Assembly: GCA_963708905.1 (NCBI GenBank) | Contig: CAVPUV010000081.1 | Span: 124,001 to 188,000 of the forward strand | Origin: SHZL01 sp963708905 | GTDB taxonomy: Bacteria > Pseudomonadota > Gammaproteobacteria > Xanthomonadales > SZUA-36 | Direction: 5' to 3' | Length of the DNA: 64,000 nucleotides | Part shown: in pieces, positions 26,642 through 35,004 of the stretch | How the letters are laid out: the number at the start of each line of letters is the position of its first letter | How positions within the stretch are numbered: the stretch's first letter is position 1 | Position numbers and translations under genes: made by a program | Notes under the pieces: model-generated | What the model was told of the DNA's origin: nothing | The model's database searches: none | The model's input: the letters and a program-made list of their open reading frames with translations, nothing else

Positions 26642-27310
26642 CTAGCCCTGGTCTTCCGGTGGTTCTTCGTAACCGGTGAACATTTCCTTGAAATGGGTCG
26701 AAGGCCTGCGTCCGAGTGCACCCATGTAGGCGTGCACCAGTATAAAAAATGTAAAGAAGATGAAGAGCAGCACGTGAATCGTATCCACCACGCGGATTCC
26801 GCCCATTATTTCAATCCAGCCCTGAAAACCTTTGACATTCCACATCATCAGGCCCGTCATGAACTGAATTGGAACGGCTATCAGCATCACCAGCTGGTAG
26901 GTCATCCGCTGTAAGGGATTGAATTTATCATAGGGCTGAACATGGTGCGGGTTGTGCGCCCCGGTGAAAATACCGTATGTGTAGTAACGCAGCTGGAGGA
27001 AGTAATTACGCATGAAGGCCCTGGCATCCAGCACCGGGTGATAATTGGAAATCTTGTCAGAGAACAGATAGAAGCCCAGCCAGATGAAGTAGTTACCGAT
27101 GACCGTGAATCCAACCCAGTTGTGCAGCTTGACCGCTGCCTCGAAAGACATCAGTTCCAACAGGTTGAAGTACCTGAGTTGAACGCCGGTCAGAACCAAC
27201 AGCACGAATCCCACTGCATTGATCCAGTGCCAGATGCGAACCGGTAAGGGATTGATATACAGCTGGTTTGCCATTGCCAGATCAGCTCGAAGTGCATGCA
27301 TTGATTGCAT
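26642..27310 (-). CDS. Cytochrome b/b6-domain membrane protein
   Basis: A 222-residue integral membrane cytochrome b of the hydrogenase/formate dehydrogenase gamma type. It has about four helices with histidines placed for two b hemes: PVRIWHWINA in helix 1, KLHNWVGF and NYFIWLG in helix 2, and VVDTIHVLLFIFF ... HAYMGALGRR near the end. AGGAG lies eight bases before the ATG. It directly follows the nonaheme cytochrome gene, so it probably exchanges electrons between the quinone pool and that cytochrome, mirroring the fused protein at 30344. Confidence 0.85.
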   Translation of the reverse strand: MQSMHALRADLAMANQLYINPLPVRIWHWINAVGFVLLVLTGVQLRYFNLLELMSFEAAVKLHNWVGFTVIGNYFIWLGFYLFSDKISNYHPVLDARAFMRNYFLQLRYYTYGIFTGAHNPHHVQPYDKFNPLQRMTYQLVMLIAVPIQFMTGLMMWNVKGFQGWIEIMGGIRVVDTIHVLLFIFFTFFILVHAYMGALGRRPSTHFKEMFTGYEEPPEDQG

Positions 27311-27324
27311 CTCATAATCTCCTT

Positions 27325-28683
27325 TTAGCGTTTTTTCTTCAACAGCCGGCCGATGGTCATATGACCGACGGGTATGGCCAGGCCGCCGATCAGGCCAAGG
27401 ATCAACAGGCCATCCAACAGCTTGATCCGCGTTCCGCCCAGGGCATAAAAGTCATTGACGGAGTCGACGGAAGCTACTGAACTGAGAACTTCATTGTTTG
27501 CCGGGTAATATTTCTTCCGGCCGTCAGGGCTGGCAATGGAAACCGTTACATTCTGGAATGCCGCAGAACCCTCGCGATGGCAGCTGTCGCAGTTCCGGAC
27601 TGCTTCTGCTTTGGTGGCAATTTGATGTGCCTGGGCACCCGTATTGACTTTCATGCGGCCCCGCAAGGTTACATCAACCGCCTTGCCTTCCCGGCTGGAC
27701 TCCCTGACGAGTTTCCACAGTCCCAGGGCGTCAAGGCCGTCATTGGTCTTTTCGATACGGTCCATGCGCTCACCCAAGCCATCGTAGTTGTTATTCTGGC
27801 CGACCGGAACCTGGGCCACTTTGTCATAAAGCTCCAGGTCTATCGTACGTTCCGCCAGCGGTGAGTGGCAGGCAGGGCAGGAAACTATGCTCAGATGCAG
27901 TTCGGAATTCGGCAGCCATTTATCATGCGCGAGGCTCGCATCATCATGGCAGTTCAGGCAGGTGGCGCGCAGTTGCTCGCCTGCCGCCACGGCAGTAACT
28001 TCATGCGCCTGGTGGCAGTCCGCACAGATCGGCGCCTGTATATGATTTTCCCGGATGACATTGCCTTCGGCTCTCGCTTTACCGTGTACGCTTGATGCAT
28101 AGGCGTCATAGATGTCTTCATGGCAGTTTTTGCAGGGAAGACCGGTCGCAGGCTGGTAGACGGCCATCGACTGGACAGCATGGGCACCGTGACAATCCGT
28201 GCATACCGGTGCGGTAGCGTTGCCTTCTGCGACGAGGCTGGCATGAATGCTGCCTTCGTACTGCGTAAACTTGCCGGCATGACAGCCACGGCAGTTTTCG
28301 TTCTGGTCCAGTGAAAAGGCACGTTTGCTGCTGATCGGTTTCTTTGCGGGGTGCTTTTTACCGGCGATAGCCGTATGGCAACCGGTACAGCCGATCTGGC
28401 TGTGCGCAGAATGGCTCAAGTCTGTCTGTACGATGTGCAGCGAGAGACTTTCACCGTCTTCAAGGGGCTTTTTCAGGTTCCTGGAGTGACACTTCAGACA
28501 CTTTGCATCGTCTGCCGTTACAGATTCTGCAGATGTGTTGGCGCTCACCGCTGCGGGAATCAGCAGCAGTGAGACAGCGAACAGGGCGGCAATGGCCGGC
28601 ATGGCCCTGCGGGCGGTGCGGTTTGATCTGCCATTGCTGCTCATGGTTATCGTGCTCAGGATCCTTGTGCTATGGGTCATCAT
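27325..28683 (-). CDS. Nonaheme c-type cytochrome, C-terminally membrane anchored
   Basis: A 452-residue periplasmic protein with a signal peptide (ending about AAVSANTS) and a C-terminal membrane helix (KLLDGLLILGLIGGLAIPVGH) with a basic cytoplasmic tail. Nine CXXCH motifs: CLKCH, CTGCH, CRGCH, CTDCH, CKNCH, CADCH, CLNCH, CPACH and CDSCH, spaced as in the c3/NrfB-like multiheme families. The start follows GGAGG. It sits between response regulator 2 and the cytochrome b in the sigma-54 operon. No catalytic heme motif (such as CXXCK) is present, so an electron-transfer role is likely. Confidence 0.88.
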   Translation of the reverse strand: MMTHSTRILSTITMSSNGRSNRTARRAMPAIAALFAVSLLLIPAAVSANTSAESVTADDAKCLKCHSRNLKKPLEDGESLSLHIVQTDLSHSAHSQIGCTGCHTAIAGKKHPAKKPISSKRAFSLDQNENCRGCHAGKFTQYEGSIHASLVAEGNATAPVCTDCHGAHAVQSMAVYQPATGLPCKNCHEDIYDAYASSVHGKARAEGNVIRENHIQAPICADCHQAHEVTAVAAGEQLRATCLNCHDDASLAHDKWLPNSELHLSIVSCPACHSPLAERTIDLELYDKVAQVPVGQNNNYDGLGERMDRIEKTNDGLDALGLWKLVRESSREGKAVDVTLRGRMKVNTGAQAHQIATKAEAVRNCDSCHREGSAAFQNVTVSIASPDGRKKYYPANNEVLSSVASVDSVNDFYALGGTRIKLLDGLLILGLIGGLAIPVGHMTIGRLLKKKR

Positions 28684-28737
28684 GTTGCATATCCTCCCGT
28701 GTCAGAGACCCCGGTTCTGTTGCACCGGGGGCGCCGG

Positions 28738-29340
28738 TCAAGCTGACTGGCGCCTTTTTGCATAAGCCTGGTAGCCCAGCTTCGCCATCATGTAGAATCC
28801 GACGGCCGGCAGTGCGATGATGTAAGCCAAAGCGATGAATGGCGCTGCGAAGAACAGGCCGGCGTTTTTTGCCAGGACGCCCGCTTTCCTGAGTGCGCCC
28901 GTGTTGTTCGCCGTTTTGATTACTTCCACGGCAGGCGTTTCGGCCCGGGTTTCCGGTTTCGCAACGGTGTTTGCGCCGCTGAGTGCTTTCAATGTGATGC
29001 TTTCAATGATTTCCGGTGTCAGCGGTTTGCGCACAAAGCCGCTGGCGCCCAGTATGGAAGCCCTGGCTTCATTTTCCGCCGTGCCGTAACCGGTCACCAC
29101 CACGACCGGCGTCCAGGGGCACTTCGCCTTGATTCGTTCGGTGACTTCCAGCCCATCCATACCGGGCATCTTGATGTCTGTGAACACAACATCAAATTCC
29201 TTGTTTTCCATGGTGTGCAATGCGTCCTCGCCGCTCAGTGCGGTGCTGACTTCATAGCCTTTGCCGGACAAAACCCGGTGAAAACTACGGCCGACCACTG
29301 CGTCATCGTCAATGACCAATACTTGTGGTTTGTTGTTCAT
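28738..29340 (-). CDS. Response regulator with C-terminal membrane segment
   Basis: A 200-residue protein. Residues 1-120 are a receiver domain with Asp55 in VVFTDIKMPGMDG and the conserved Thr/Lys (VVTGY, FVRKPL). Instead of a DNA-binding or enzymatic domain there is a linker and then a hydrophobic stretch of about 28 residues (160-187), followed by a basic tail. A membrane-tethered receiver is unusual. In the operon it lies between a soluble receiver protein and the nonaheme cytochrome, so it may modulate the membrane electron-transfer complex directly or act as a phosphate sink. Confidence 0.85.
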   Translation of the reverse strand: MNNKPQVLVIDDDAVVGRSFHRVLSGKGYEVSTALSGEDALHTMENKEFDVVFTDIKMPGMDGLEVTERIKAKCPWTPVVVVTGYGTAENEARASILGASGFVRKPLTPEIIESITLKALSGANTVAKPETRAETPAVEVIKTANNTGALRKAGVLAKNAGLFFAAPFIALAYIIALPAVGFYMMAKLGYQAYAKRRQSA

Positions 29341-29343
29341 GAC

Positions 29344-29817
29344 TTATCTCCTTTCCTCGTTAATGAGGGCGATTGCTGCAGTCACGGGCCGGGACGTTGC
29401 GAGGTTTTCTTCGTCCTGGCCTTTGCGATCACTGCGTAGCGCCCAGCGTTTCTGCGTCATGGCATCGTTTGTTGCCTTGACTACATCATCGGGACACAGT
29501 GGTTTGGCAAGGTAGTTATGTGCACCCAGCCGCACCGCTTCCTTGGCGGACTCGATGCTCGGGTATCCCGTGATCACGACCACTTCGCTGTCGGGCCATC
29601 GTATTTTGACGGTCCGCAGTACCTCCATCCCGTCCAGGTCCGGCATGCGAAGATCCAGTAAAATGACATCGAATGCCTGCTCTTCCATGAACTGCAACGC
29701 ACTGGTTCCATCTTCAGCGACCTGCGTGTTGCAATTCATGTTGGCCAGGCTTCTGCGATGGCTGAGGCGTACCACTTCTTCATCATCAACTATGAGAATG
29801 TTGGCTTTCTGGTTCAT
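29344..29817 (-). CDS. Single-domain response regulator (receiver with short tail)
   Basis: A 157-residue protein: receiver domain with Asp55 in VILLDLRMPDLDG, VITGY and YLAKPL, plus a 35-residue polar tail with no recognisable output domain. GAGGTG precedes the ATG at 29817. It is the first gene behind the sigma-54 promoter and ends three bases before the second regulator. A phosphorelay intermediate, or a diguanylate-independent protein-protein switch, is possible; the sequence does not decide. Confidence 0.88.
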   Translation of the reverse strand: MNQKANILIVDDEEVVRLSHRRSLANMNCNTQVAEDGTSALQFMEEQAFDVILLDLRMPDLDGMEVLRTVKIRWPDSEVVVITGYPSIESAKEAVRLGAHNYLAKPLCPDDVVKATNDAMTQKRWALRSDRKGQDEENLATSRPVTAAIALINEERR

Positions 29818-29853
29818 GTGAGCACCTCGAATCATTTTGTCTCACTAGTGAAT

Positions 29854-29870
29854 ATGCAACTTACGTGCCA
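29854..29870 (-). promoter_or_regulatory. Consensus sigma-54 (-24/-12) promoter
   Basis: Minus strand reads TGGCACGTAAGTTGCAT, matching TGGCACG-N4-TTGCW exactly. Predicted start near 29843, 26 bases before the first regulator gene. Confidence 0.9.
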
Positions 29871-29949
29871 GCTTCGAGTGACGTGTGTATGCACGAGAAT
29901 TTACATGCAAAAACAAGCAGATGGATTTGTCCTGTTGATCAGGCGAGGG

Positions 29950-29969
29950 GTTTTCCAGCTCTCGAAAAC
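29950..29969. promoter_or_regulatory. Candidate activator (UAS) dyad for the sigma-54 promoter
   Basis: GTTTTC-N8-GAAAAC is centred about 116 bases upstream of the predicted sigma-54 start, the usual range for NtrC-type enhancer sites. Only one good dyad is visible. The surrounding 29871-30147 is AT-richer and otherwise holds no gene. Confidence 0.45.
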
Positions 29970-30147
29970 TACGCTGGGGTATTTCTTTTTTATACGGAAT
30001 CGCGCCTTTGAATCCGCTGTTTATTTCAATTTCAAAAGGTTATTGGGCGTTTGCTGTGTATATATTTTCTGTTCACCACCTCTGCAGGCACGGTTTCGTG
30101 ACAATTGCCAGTATCAACGGCGAAAGATTGCCGGCTGTGTATCAATT

Positions 30148-30189
30148 CTGATCTGGATCAAATGCAGGTCTATACTCAAGCCCTATATT
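30148..30189 (+). promoter_or_regulatory. FNR class II promoter of the nonaheme-cytochrome b gene
   Basis: CTGAT-CTGG-ATCAA (30148-30161) differs from the FNR consensus in one base. TATATT at 30184-30189 places the site exactly at -41.5 with a start near 30196. Confidence 0.7.
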
Positions 30190-30343
30190 TAGCGGTGTCC
30201 ATATCGCACGCGAGTAAATATAATAATTCCAACGACAATACCCGATCGGCTGCTTCAAGGCGGGCATCAATACAAAGAAGAAAAATATGCCCCCGGCGAC
30301 CCGATATCCCGACCCAGATTCTTTGCAGAGTTTACCATCTGAC

Positions 30344-32290
30344 ATGAAAATTTCCGCTTTGAAATCCTCTTGTTCGACCTTTGCAGCCATCATTCTGGTG
30401 GCGATGTTGCTGCTGCCATTTTGCGGTGCGGTATATGCCCAGCCTTCCGATCCGAAGTTGGCTAATTCCAAGTGCCTGCGCTGCCATGGCAGGGAGAACT
30501 TTTCCCGGGAAGGCGAGAATGGTGAAATGCGCGACCTGCACGTGGATGCTGAAGCGTTCAAGAGCAGTGTGCATGGCGTCCGGGACTGCGTGAATTGTCA
30601 CAAGGACATCACCAAGATACCCCACATAAAAGGCGTCGACCACAAGGTGGGATGCGTGCAGTGTCATCAGGAACTCTGGGAAGAGGCACAAAAAAGCGGT
30701 ACAACCGACAAGAATCCGCTCTTGGGCACCGTGATCAAGCAGATTGAGAGCTACATGGGCTCCGTCCATGCCCAGCCCAGTATCGAGGATCAGTCGCGGA
30801 CGAATGCAACCTGCTACAACTGTCACGATGCGCATTACATTACCCCGATCGACAGTCACGTCGGCGCCAATGGACGCCTGAAGATTCCGAATATCTGCGG
30901 CAAATGCCACAGCGAACAGCGTGATATGTATTTCACCTCCGTGCACGGGCAGCAGGTCCTGATCGGCAATGCAAATGCTGCGGTGTGCAGTGACTGCCAC
31001 ACGACACATAACATTGAAAAACCGCATGAGGATGCGGGCAGGCTGGCCATCACCGCGCAATGTGGTAATTGCCACGAGGATAAGCTGGAAACCTATTTGG
31101 GAACCTACCACGGCAAAGTCACCAAGCTGGGTTATGCCCAGACCGCCAAGTGCTACGACTGCCATGGATCCCACCAGATCAAGAGGGTGGGTGACCCAAG
31201 CTCATCAATGCATATCAACAACCGGCTGAAAACCTGCCAGACCTGCCATGCTGACGCAACTGAGGGTTATGTCACCTTTCAACCGCATGGCACACCCAAT
31301 GATCTGGGTAAATATCCGCAGATGTGGGTCGCGTCCAAGTTTATGATCGGACTGCTACTGGGCACATTTGCTTTCTTCTGGTTACATTCCGCGCTGTGGT
31401 TTTTCCGCGAGTATCAGGATCGCAAACAGGGTAAGGACCGGCCCCATATCCTGACCGGAGAGTTGCCGCTGCAAGGCAAAACACATATTCGCCGATTCAA
31501 TGGCTGGTGGAGACTGGCTCATCTGGTTGGGGCGCTTTCCATTATGACCCTGGCTCTGACTGGGCTCACGGTTCTGTTTGCCGAAAGTTCCTGGGCGCCT
31601 GTAGTAATGAAACTTCTGGGCGGTCCGAATTCTGCGGGAATCATTCACAGAATCGGCGCGATTGGATTCATGTCCGTCTTTTTCATTCACCTGATTTACT
31701 TCGCCGTCCACATTGGCCGGAACTTGAAGACATTCGAATGGTTTGGCCCCAAATCCCTGGTTCCCAACTGGCAGGATCTAAAGGACATCATTGCGATGTT
31801 TCAGTGGTTCTTCGGCTTGGCGCCGCGCCCCATGCTCGATCGTTTCACTTACTGGGAGAAATTCGACTACTGGGCACCGTTCTGGGGCATGACGATCATT
31901 GGCTTCAGCGGATTGATGATGTGGTTGCCGTCAATTACAGCGTCTGTTTTTCCGGGCTGGGTATTCAACGTGGCGGCCATTGTCCACGGCGAGGAGGCAA
32001 TTCTGGCCGTGGTTTTCCTGTTCACAGTGCATTTCTTCAACAACCACTTCAGGCCGGACAAATTCCCGCAGGACATCACCATGTTTACCGGCAAGGTGCC
32101 ATTGGAAATTTATATGCATGAGCACCGACGGGAGTATGACCGTCTGGTCGCGTCCGGTGAAATTGAAAAGTTCCTGGTACAGAGTCCCTCAGCACCGATG
32201 AGGCGTGGATCGAAAATACTGGGCGCAACGCTGATTTGTATCGGATTGAGTTTATTGACCCTGGTTCTGCTCGGATTTTTGGGAGTCTAG
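30344..32290 (+). CDS. Nonaheme cytochrome c fused to cytochrome b
   Basis: A 648-residue fusion. A signal peptide (ending about AVYAQPSD) leads nine CXXCH motifs: CLRCH, CVNCH, CVQCH, CYNCH, CGKCH, CSDCH, CGNCH, CYDCH and CQTCH over residues about 44-305. A first helix (FMIGLLLGTFAFFWLHSALWFF) then opens a cytochrome b/b6 domain of five or more helices with paired histidines (WWRLAHLVGALS, GIIHRIGAIGFMSVFFIHLIYFAVH, HGEEAILAVVFLFTVHF). It combines in one chain what 28683 and 27310 encode separately. An alternative ATG at 30287 has an AAGAAG upstream; I prefer 30344 because the signal peptide then has normal length. FNR-type promoter upstream. Confidence 0.88.
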   Translation: MKISALKSSCSTFAAIILVAMLLLPFCGAVYAQPSDPKLANSKCLRCHGRENFSREGENGEMRDLHVDAEAFKSSVHGVRDCVNCHKDITKIPHIKGVDHKVGCVQCHQELWEEAQKSGTTDKNPLLGTVIKQIESYMGSVHAQPSIEDQSRTNATCYNCHDAHYITPIDSHVGANGRLKIPNICGKCHSEQRDMYFTSVHGQQVLIGNANAAVCSDCHTTHNIEKPHEDAGRLAITAQCGNCHEDKLETYLGTYHGKVTKLGYAQTAKCYDCHGSHQIKRVGDPSSSMHINNRLKTCQTCHADATEGYVTFQPHGTPNDLGKYPQMWVASKFMIGLLLGTFAFFWLHSALWFFREYQDRKQGKDRPHILTGELPLQGKTHIRRFNGWWRLAHLVGALSIMTLALTGLTVLFAESSWAPVVMKLLGGPNSAGIIHRIGAIGFMSVFFIHLIYFAVHIGRNLKTFEWFGPKSLVPNWQDLKDIIAMFQWFFGLAPRPMLDRFTYWEKFDYWAPFWGMTIIGFSGLMMWLPSITASVFPGWVFNVAAIVHGEEAILAVVFLFTVHFFNNHFRPDKFPQDITMFTGKVPLEIYMHEHRREYDRLVASGEIEKFLVQSPSAPMRRGSKILGATLICIGLSLLTLVLLGFLGV

Positions 32291-32312
32291 TACTGAGATA
32301 ATTAAGTGTCTG

Positions 32313-32318
32313 TATAAT
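32313..32318 (+). promoter_or_regulatory. -10 hexamer TATAAT before the tetraheme gene
   Basis: A perfect TATAAT 79 bases before the start codon; no good -35 at 17 bases (GTACTG), so an activator may be needed. Confidence 0.35.
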
Positions 32319-32396
32319 TAACCCGGTAACGGACGTGCTTTATTTTGCATCGAAGCTGGAGACAGCCAATTGGCATGTTTCCTGGCGAGGAAGGCT

Positions 32397-33515
32397 ATGA
32401 GAAAACTCATTTTTGGTATCGTCGCTCTGTTGATTCTGGCAGCCTGCTCGAAAGAGCCTGAACCTATCACGCCCACTGTGGATATTGATGCTGGCAAGAC
32501 CATAGCACAAGCGACCTGCGCAGGATGCCACGGCATGGATGGACGTGGTGAAGCAGGTGACATTCCCAACCTGGCGGCGCAGCCGGCTGACTACCTGATC
32601 GATGCACTGCATGCCTATAAGGATGGCAGGCGGCATCACGCCGCGCTGCAGAATATGACTGCCGGTATGAGCGAAGCGGATATCCGCAATATCGCCGGTT
32701 ACTATTCAAGTCTTCCGCCGCTTGCAGCCGTTGCTGACTCACAGCCGCCAAAACCAGGCGCTTCATCCTATGAAGAAGGCGCACAGGTCGCCACGATCTG
32801 TGCTGATTGTCACGGCGAGAATGGTTACAGCACAACGCAAGGCGTTCCCAGCCTGGCCGGTCAGCAGCCCGCTTATCTGATCGTATCGACCCAGGAGTAC
32901 GCCAGCGGAAGCCGAGGTCATGTGGAAAAGGAGGCCATGCTGAAGGGACTCGAACAGATAGATATCGAGAAGATGGCCATGTTCTTTGCATCGCAGCCAC
33001 CGGCTGCCCGTGAAGCACCACCTTTTGGTGACCCGGCGAAAGGTGAGCCGCTCAGCGCCGGTTGCGGTGAGTGCCATGGCGCCCGGGGTGTCAGTTATGA
33101 CCCAATGGTGCCCAGCCTTGCGGGTCAGGAGCCCTATTACCTGGTGAATGCCATCAAGGCTTATCGCGATCACGAACGCCAACATGAAGAAATGATGACC
33201 GATAAAAACGACCAGGAAATCGAGAACATTGCGGCCTATTATGCCGTGCAGAAGCCCCAGGCCGCGATCGATCAGTCAGTATCGGTGCAGGACTTGGCTG
33301 CAAAGTGTGACCGTTGTCACGGACCGGCCGTGGGTAAAACCTCGATGGTGGTGCCTTCACTCAAGGGGCAGAACAGGCAGTACCTGGTCGACGTGATGAA
33401 AGCCTATCGTGATAATGACCGTGGCAGTTCCATGATGCACAAGATGAGTGCGGATTACAGCGACGATATGATCGAAGCGATTGCCAGCTATTACGCCGGC
33501 CATCCGGCTCAATAG
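32397..33515 (+). CDS. Tetraheme cytochrome c lipoprotein (four c553-like domains)
   Basis: A 372-residue protein with a lipoprotein signal (LLILAACSK) and four tandem domains of about 90 residues, each with one CXXCH (CAGCH, CADCH, CGECH, CDRCH), a P-x-LAGQ-x-x-YL-x-x-x-x-x-A-Y segment and a conserved methionine (for example HHAALQNMTAG) as likely distal ligand. These are class I cytochrome c553-like units arranged like beads. GAGGAAGG precedes the ATG at 32397. It is a paralogue of the gene at 35005-36243. Probable function: periplasmic electron wire attached to a membrane. Confidence 0.87.
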   Translation: MRKLIFGIVALLILAACSKEPEPITPTVDIDAGKTIAQATCAGCHGMDGRGEAGDIPNLAAQPADYLIDALHAYKDGRRHHAALQNMTAGMSEADIRNIAGYYSSLPPLAAVADSQPPKPGASSYEEGAQVATICADCHGENGYSTTQGVPSLAGQQPAYLIVSTQEYASGSRGHVEKEAMLKGLEQIDIEKMAMFFASQPPAAREAPPFGDPAKGEPLSAGCGECHGARGVSYDPMVPSLAGQEPYYLVNAIKAYRDHERQHEEMMTDKNDQEIENIAAYYAVQKPQAAIDQSVSVQDLAAKCDRCHGPAVGKTSMVVPSLKGQNRQYLVDVMKAYRDNDRGSSMMHKMSADYSDDMIEAIASYYAGHPAQ

Positions 33516-33520
33516 ATATC

Positions 33521-33683
33521 ATCCCGGAAAGTCCATTAAGAGACACGCCCTCGCTCGATCTTTGAATTCACAAGAAATTTTCTTCAGTCGGCAATACAAC
33601 CCGGTATTGCGCTTCCTCAGAAAATTCCTTGTGAATCCAAATCTCTTCGCGATCATCGCGCCTCCTAATGGACTTTCCGGGAT
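33521..33683. repeat. 163-bp palindromic repeat with 18-bp terminal inverted repeats
   Basis: Ends ATCCCGGAAAGTCCATTA (33521-33538) and its exact complement (33666-33683). Inside are a 22-bp near-perfect inverted pair with two mismatches and a central GCAATAC/GTATTGC hairpin, so the whole unit can fold as one long stem. The right edge supplies the last base of the membrane cytochrome stop codon and the left edge is six bases from the tetraheme stop. The same terminal motif recurs at 45612-45645. MITE- or REP-like. Confidence 0.75.
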
Positions 33684-34483
33684 CATTCATGGGGCTGTGC
33701 CCAGTCAACAGCGTCCGGGTCACCCAAATGCCTGCGTTTGACATGCTCGGGCACCTTGTAAATCCACATCTGGTACATTGACACGAACCACATGACGCCG
33801 AAGGCCAGAGCATTGAACATGCCGGCCAACAACACCACCCAGGCAAACGGGGTGAATACCTTGGTGACGTACCAACCGAGCACATCGGACATGATGCCGG
33901 CAAAGGGCAGGGCTATGAATGTGGCCTTGAGCCACACGGGCCGCATATATGCATGACTGAAAATAAATCCCATGATAAAGAAAATGAAGGTCATGCCGAA
34001 CAGGTGAATATGCGATACGCGCACCATGGTAAACAGATCTTCACCGGTATTCTGGGCGACCACTAACTGGATATTGTCAAAACCGTCCAGGTTGACCAGG
34101 TGGGGATTGCTGCCGTCATGACAGCTCAGGCAATTTTTTTCGATAATAGCTTCGACGCTTGCTGTGTAGGTTTTTTTGTCGGCTCCGTCATGGATCCAGG
34201 CAAATAGCTCTTCCCGCTCACGCTCTGGCAACATGCCGGACATGGGTCCCTGCAATGCGGATTCCAGCTGCGTGATTCCCGCTCTGCCGCTGTAGGTGAC
34301 CTTGATGTCATCCACCGAAAGACCCGCCACGCCATCGGCCCCTGAATGGGCTGCAAACACGTATACTGTTGCGAACAGATAACCCAGGCCCAGTACCAGT
34401 AATGCGCCCGTAAACAATACGCGCATGCTGATGGGTAATTCCTGGAAATGCCGGTACAGGCGATGGAAAGAGATGTCGTTCAT
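33683..34483 (-). CDS. Membrane-bound monoheme cytochrome c of unknown family
   Basis: A 266-residue inner-membrane protein. An N-terminal helix (RVLFTGALLVLGLGYLFATVYVFA) leads a periplasmic domain of about 110 residues with one heme site (NCLSCHDGSNPHL), then three or four helices (HIHLFGMTFIFFIMGFIFSH onward) rich in His and Trp. It could bind further heme or a quinone. I do not recognise a named family. It is the last gene of the operon that begins at 39770. The stop codon is completed by the adjacent repeat. Confidence 0.7.
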   Translation of the reverse strand: MNDISFHRLYRHFQELPISMRVLFTGALLVLGLGYLFATVYVFAAHSGADGVAGLSVDDIKVTYSGRAGITQLESALQGPMSGMLPEREREELFAWIHDGADKKTYTASVEAIIEKNCLSCHDGSNPHLVNLDGFDNIQLVVAQNTGEDLFTMVRVSHIHLFGMTFIFFIMGFIFSHAYMRPVWLKATFIALPFAGIMSDVLGWYVTKVFTPFAWVVLLAGMFNALAFGVMWFVSMYQMWIYKVPEHVKRRHLGDPDAVDWAQPHE

Positions 34484-34604
34484 TGTTTTTGGTCCCCAAG
34501 GCCCGGCCACAGGTGTGCCGGGCCCCATTGTAGCAATGCGGCCAGCGCCGGCTGGCTCTCAGTCATTATGGGTGGAAGTTTTAGCCCTGATCGTGTCGAA
34601 GAGC

Positions 34605-34925
34605 TCACTCGGCTGGAAGCGTGGCGAAATATGCCGCCAGGTCAGCCATGTCCTGATCGCTCAGTTCTTCGGTATACATCAACATCGTCTCTTCTTCGTC
34701 CTTGCGAGCCCCTGATTTGAAGGCCTGGAGTTGTTCAACAAAATAAGCTTCCTCGAGCCCGACCAGTTTGGGTGTTTCTTCGTCGCCTTTGCCATCCTCA
34801 CCGTGACAATCGGCACAATCCACGGACAACTCCTTGCCCTTGGCAGCATCGCCGCCGGCCTGGACGGCGCCAGCCGCCAGCATCAATACGGATATGGCTG
34901 CAAACATCAGTTTCTTGGTCATCAT
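34605..34925 (-). CDS. Small cytochrome c553-like protein
   Basis: A 106-residue periplasmic cytochrome with a signal peptide cleaved near AVQAGG and a single CADCH. PKLVGLEEAYFVEQLQAFKSGAR and the following MYTEELSDQDMADLAAYFATL match the class I c553 domain repeated in its tetraheme neighbours; a methionine in the TMLMYTEEL stretch is a likely ligand. AAGGAG lies six bases before the ATG at 34925. Soluble electron shuttle in the operon. Confidence 0.87.
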   Translation of the reverse strand: MMTKKLMFAAISVLMLAAGAVQAGGDAAKGKELSVDCADCHGEDGKGDEETPKLVGLEEAYFVEQLQAFKSGARKDEEETMLMYTEELSDQDMADLAAYFATLPAE

Positions 34926-35004
34926 CTCTTGCTCCTTATTCCACTTGGTAGGGTCGACAACCGACCCTGTTGAATTCTGTCCGTTCAGTTGGAACGTGTG
35001 GATA

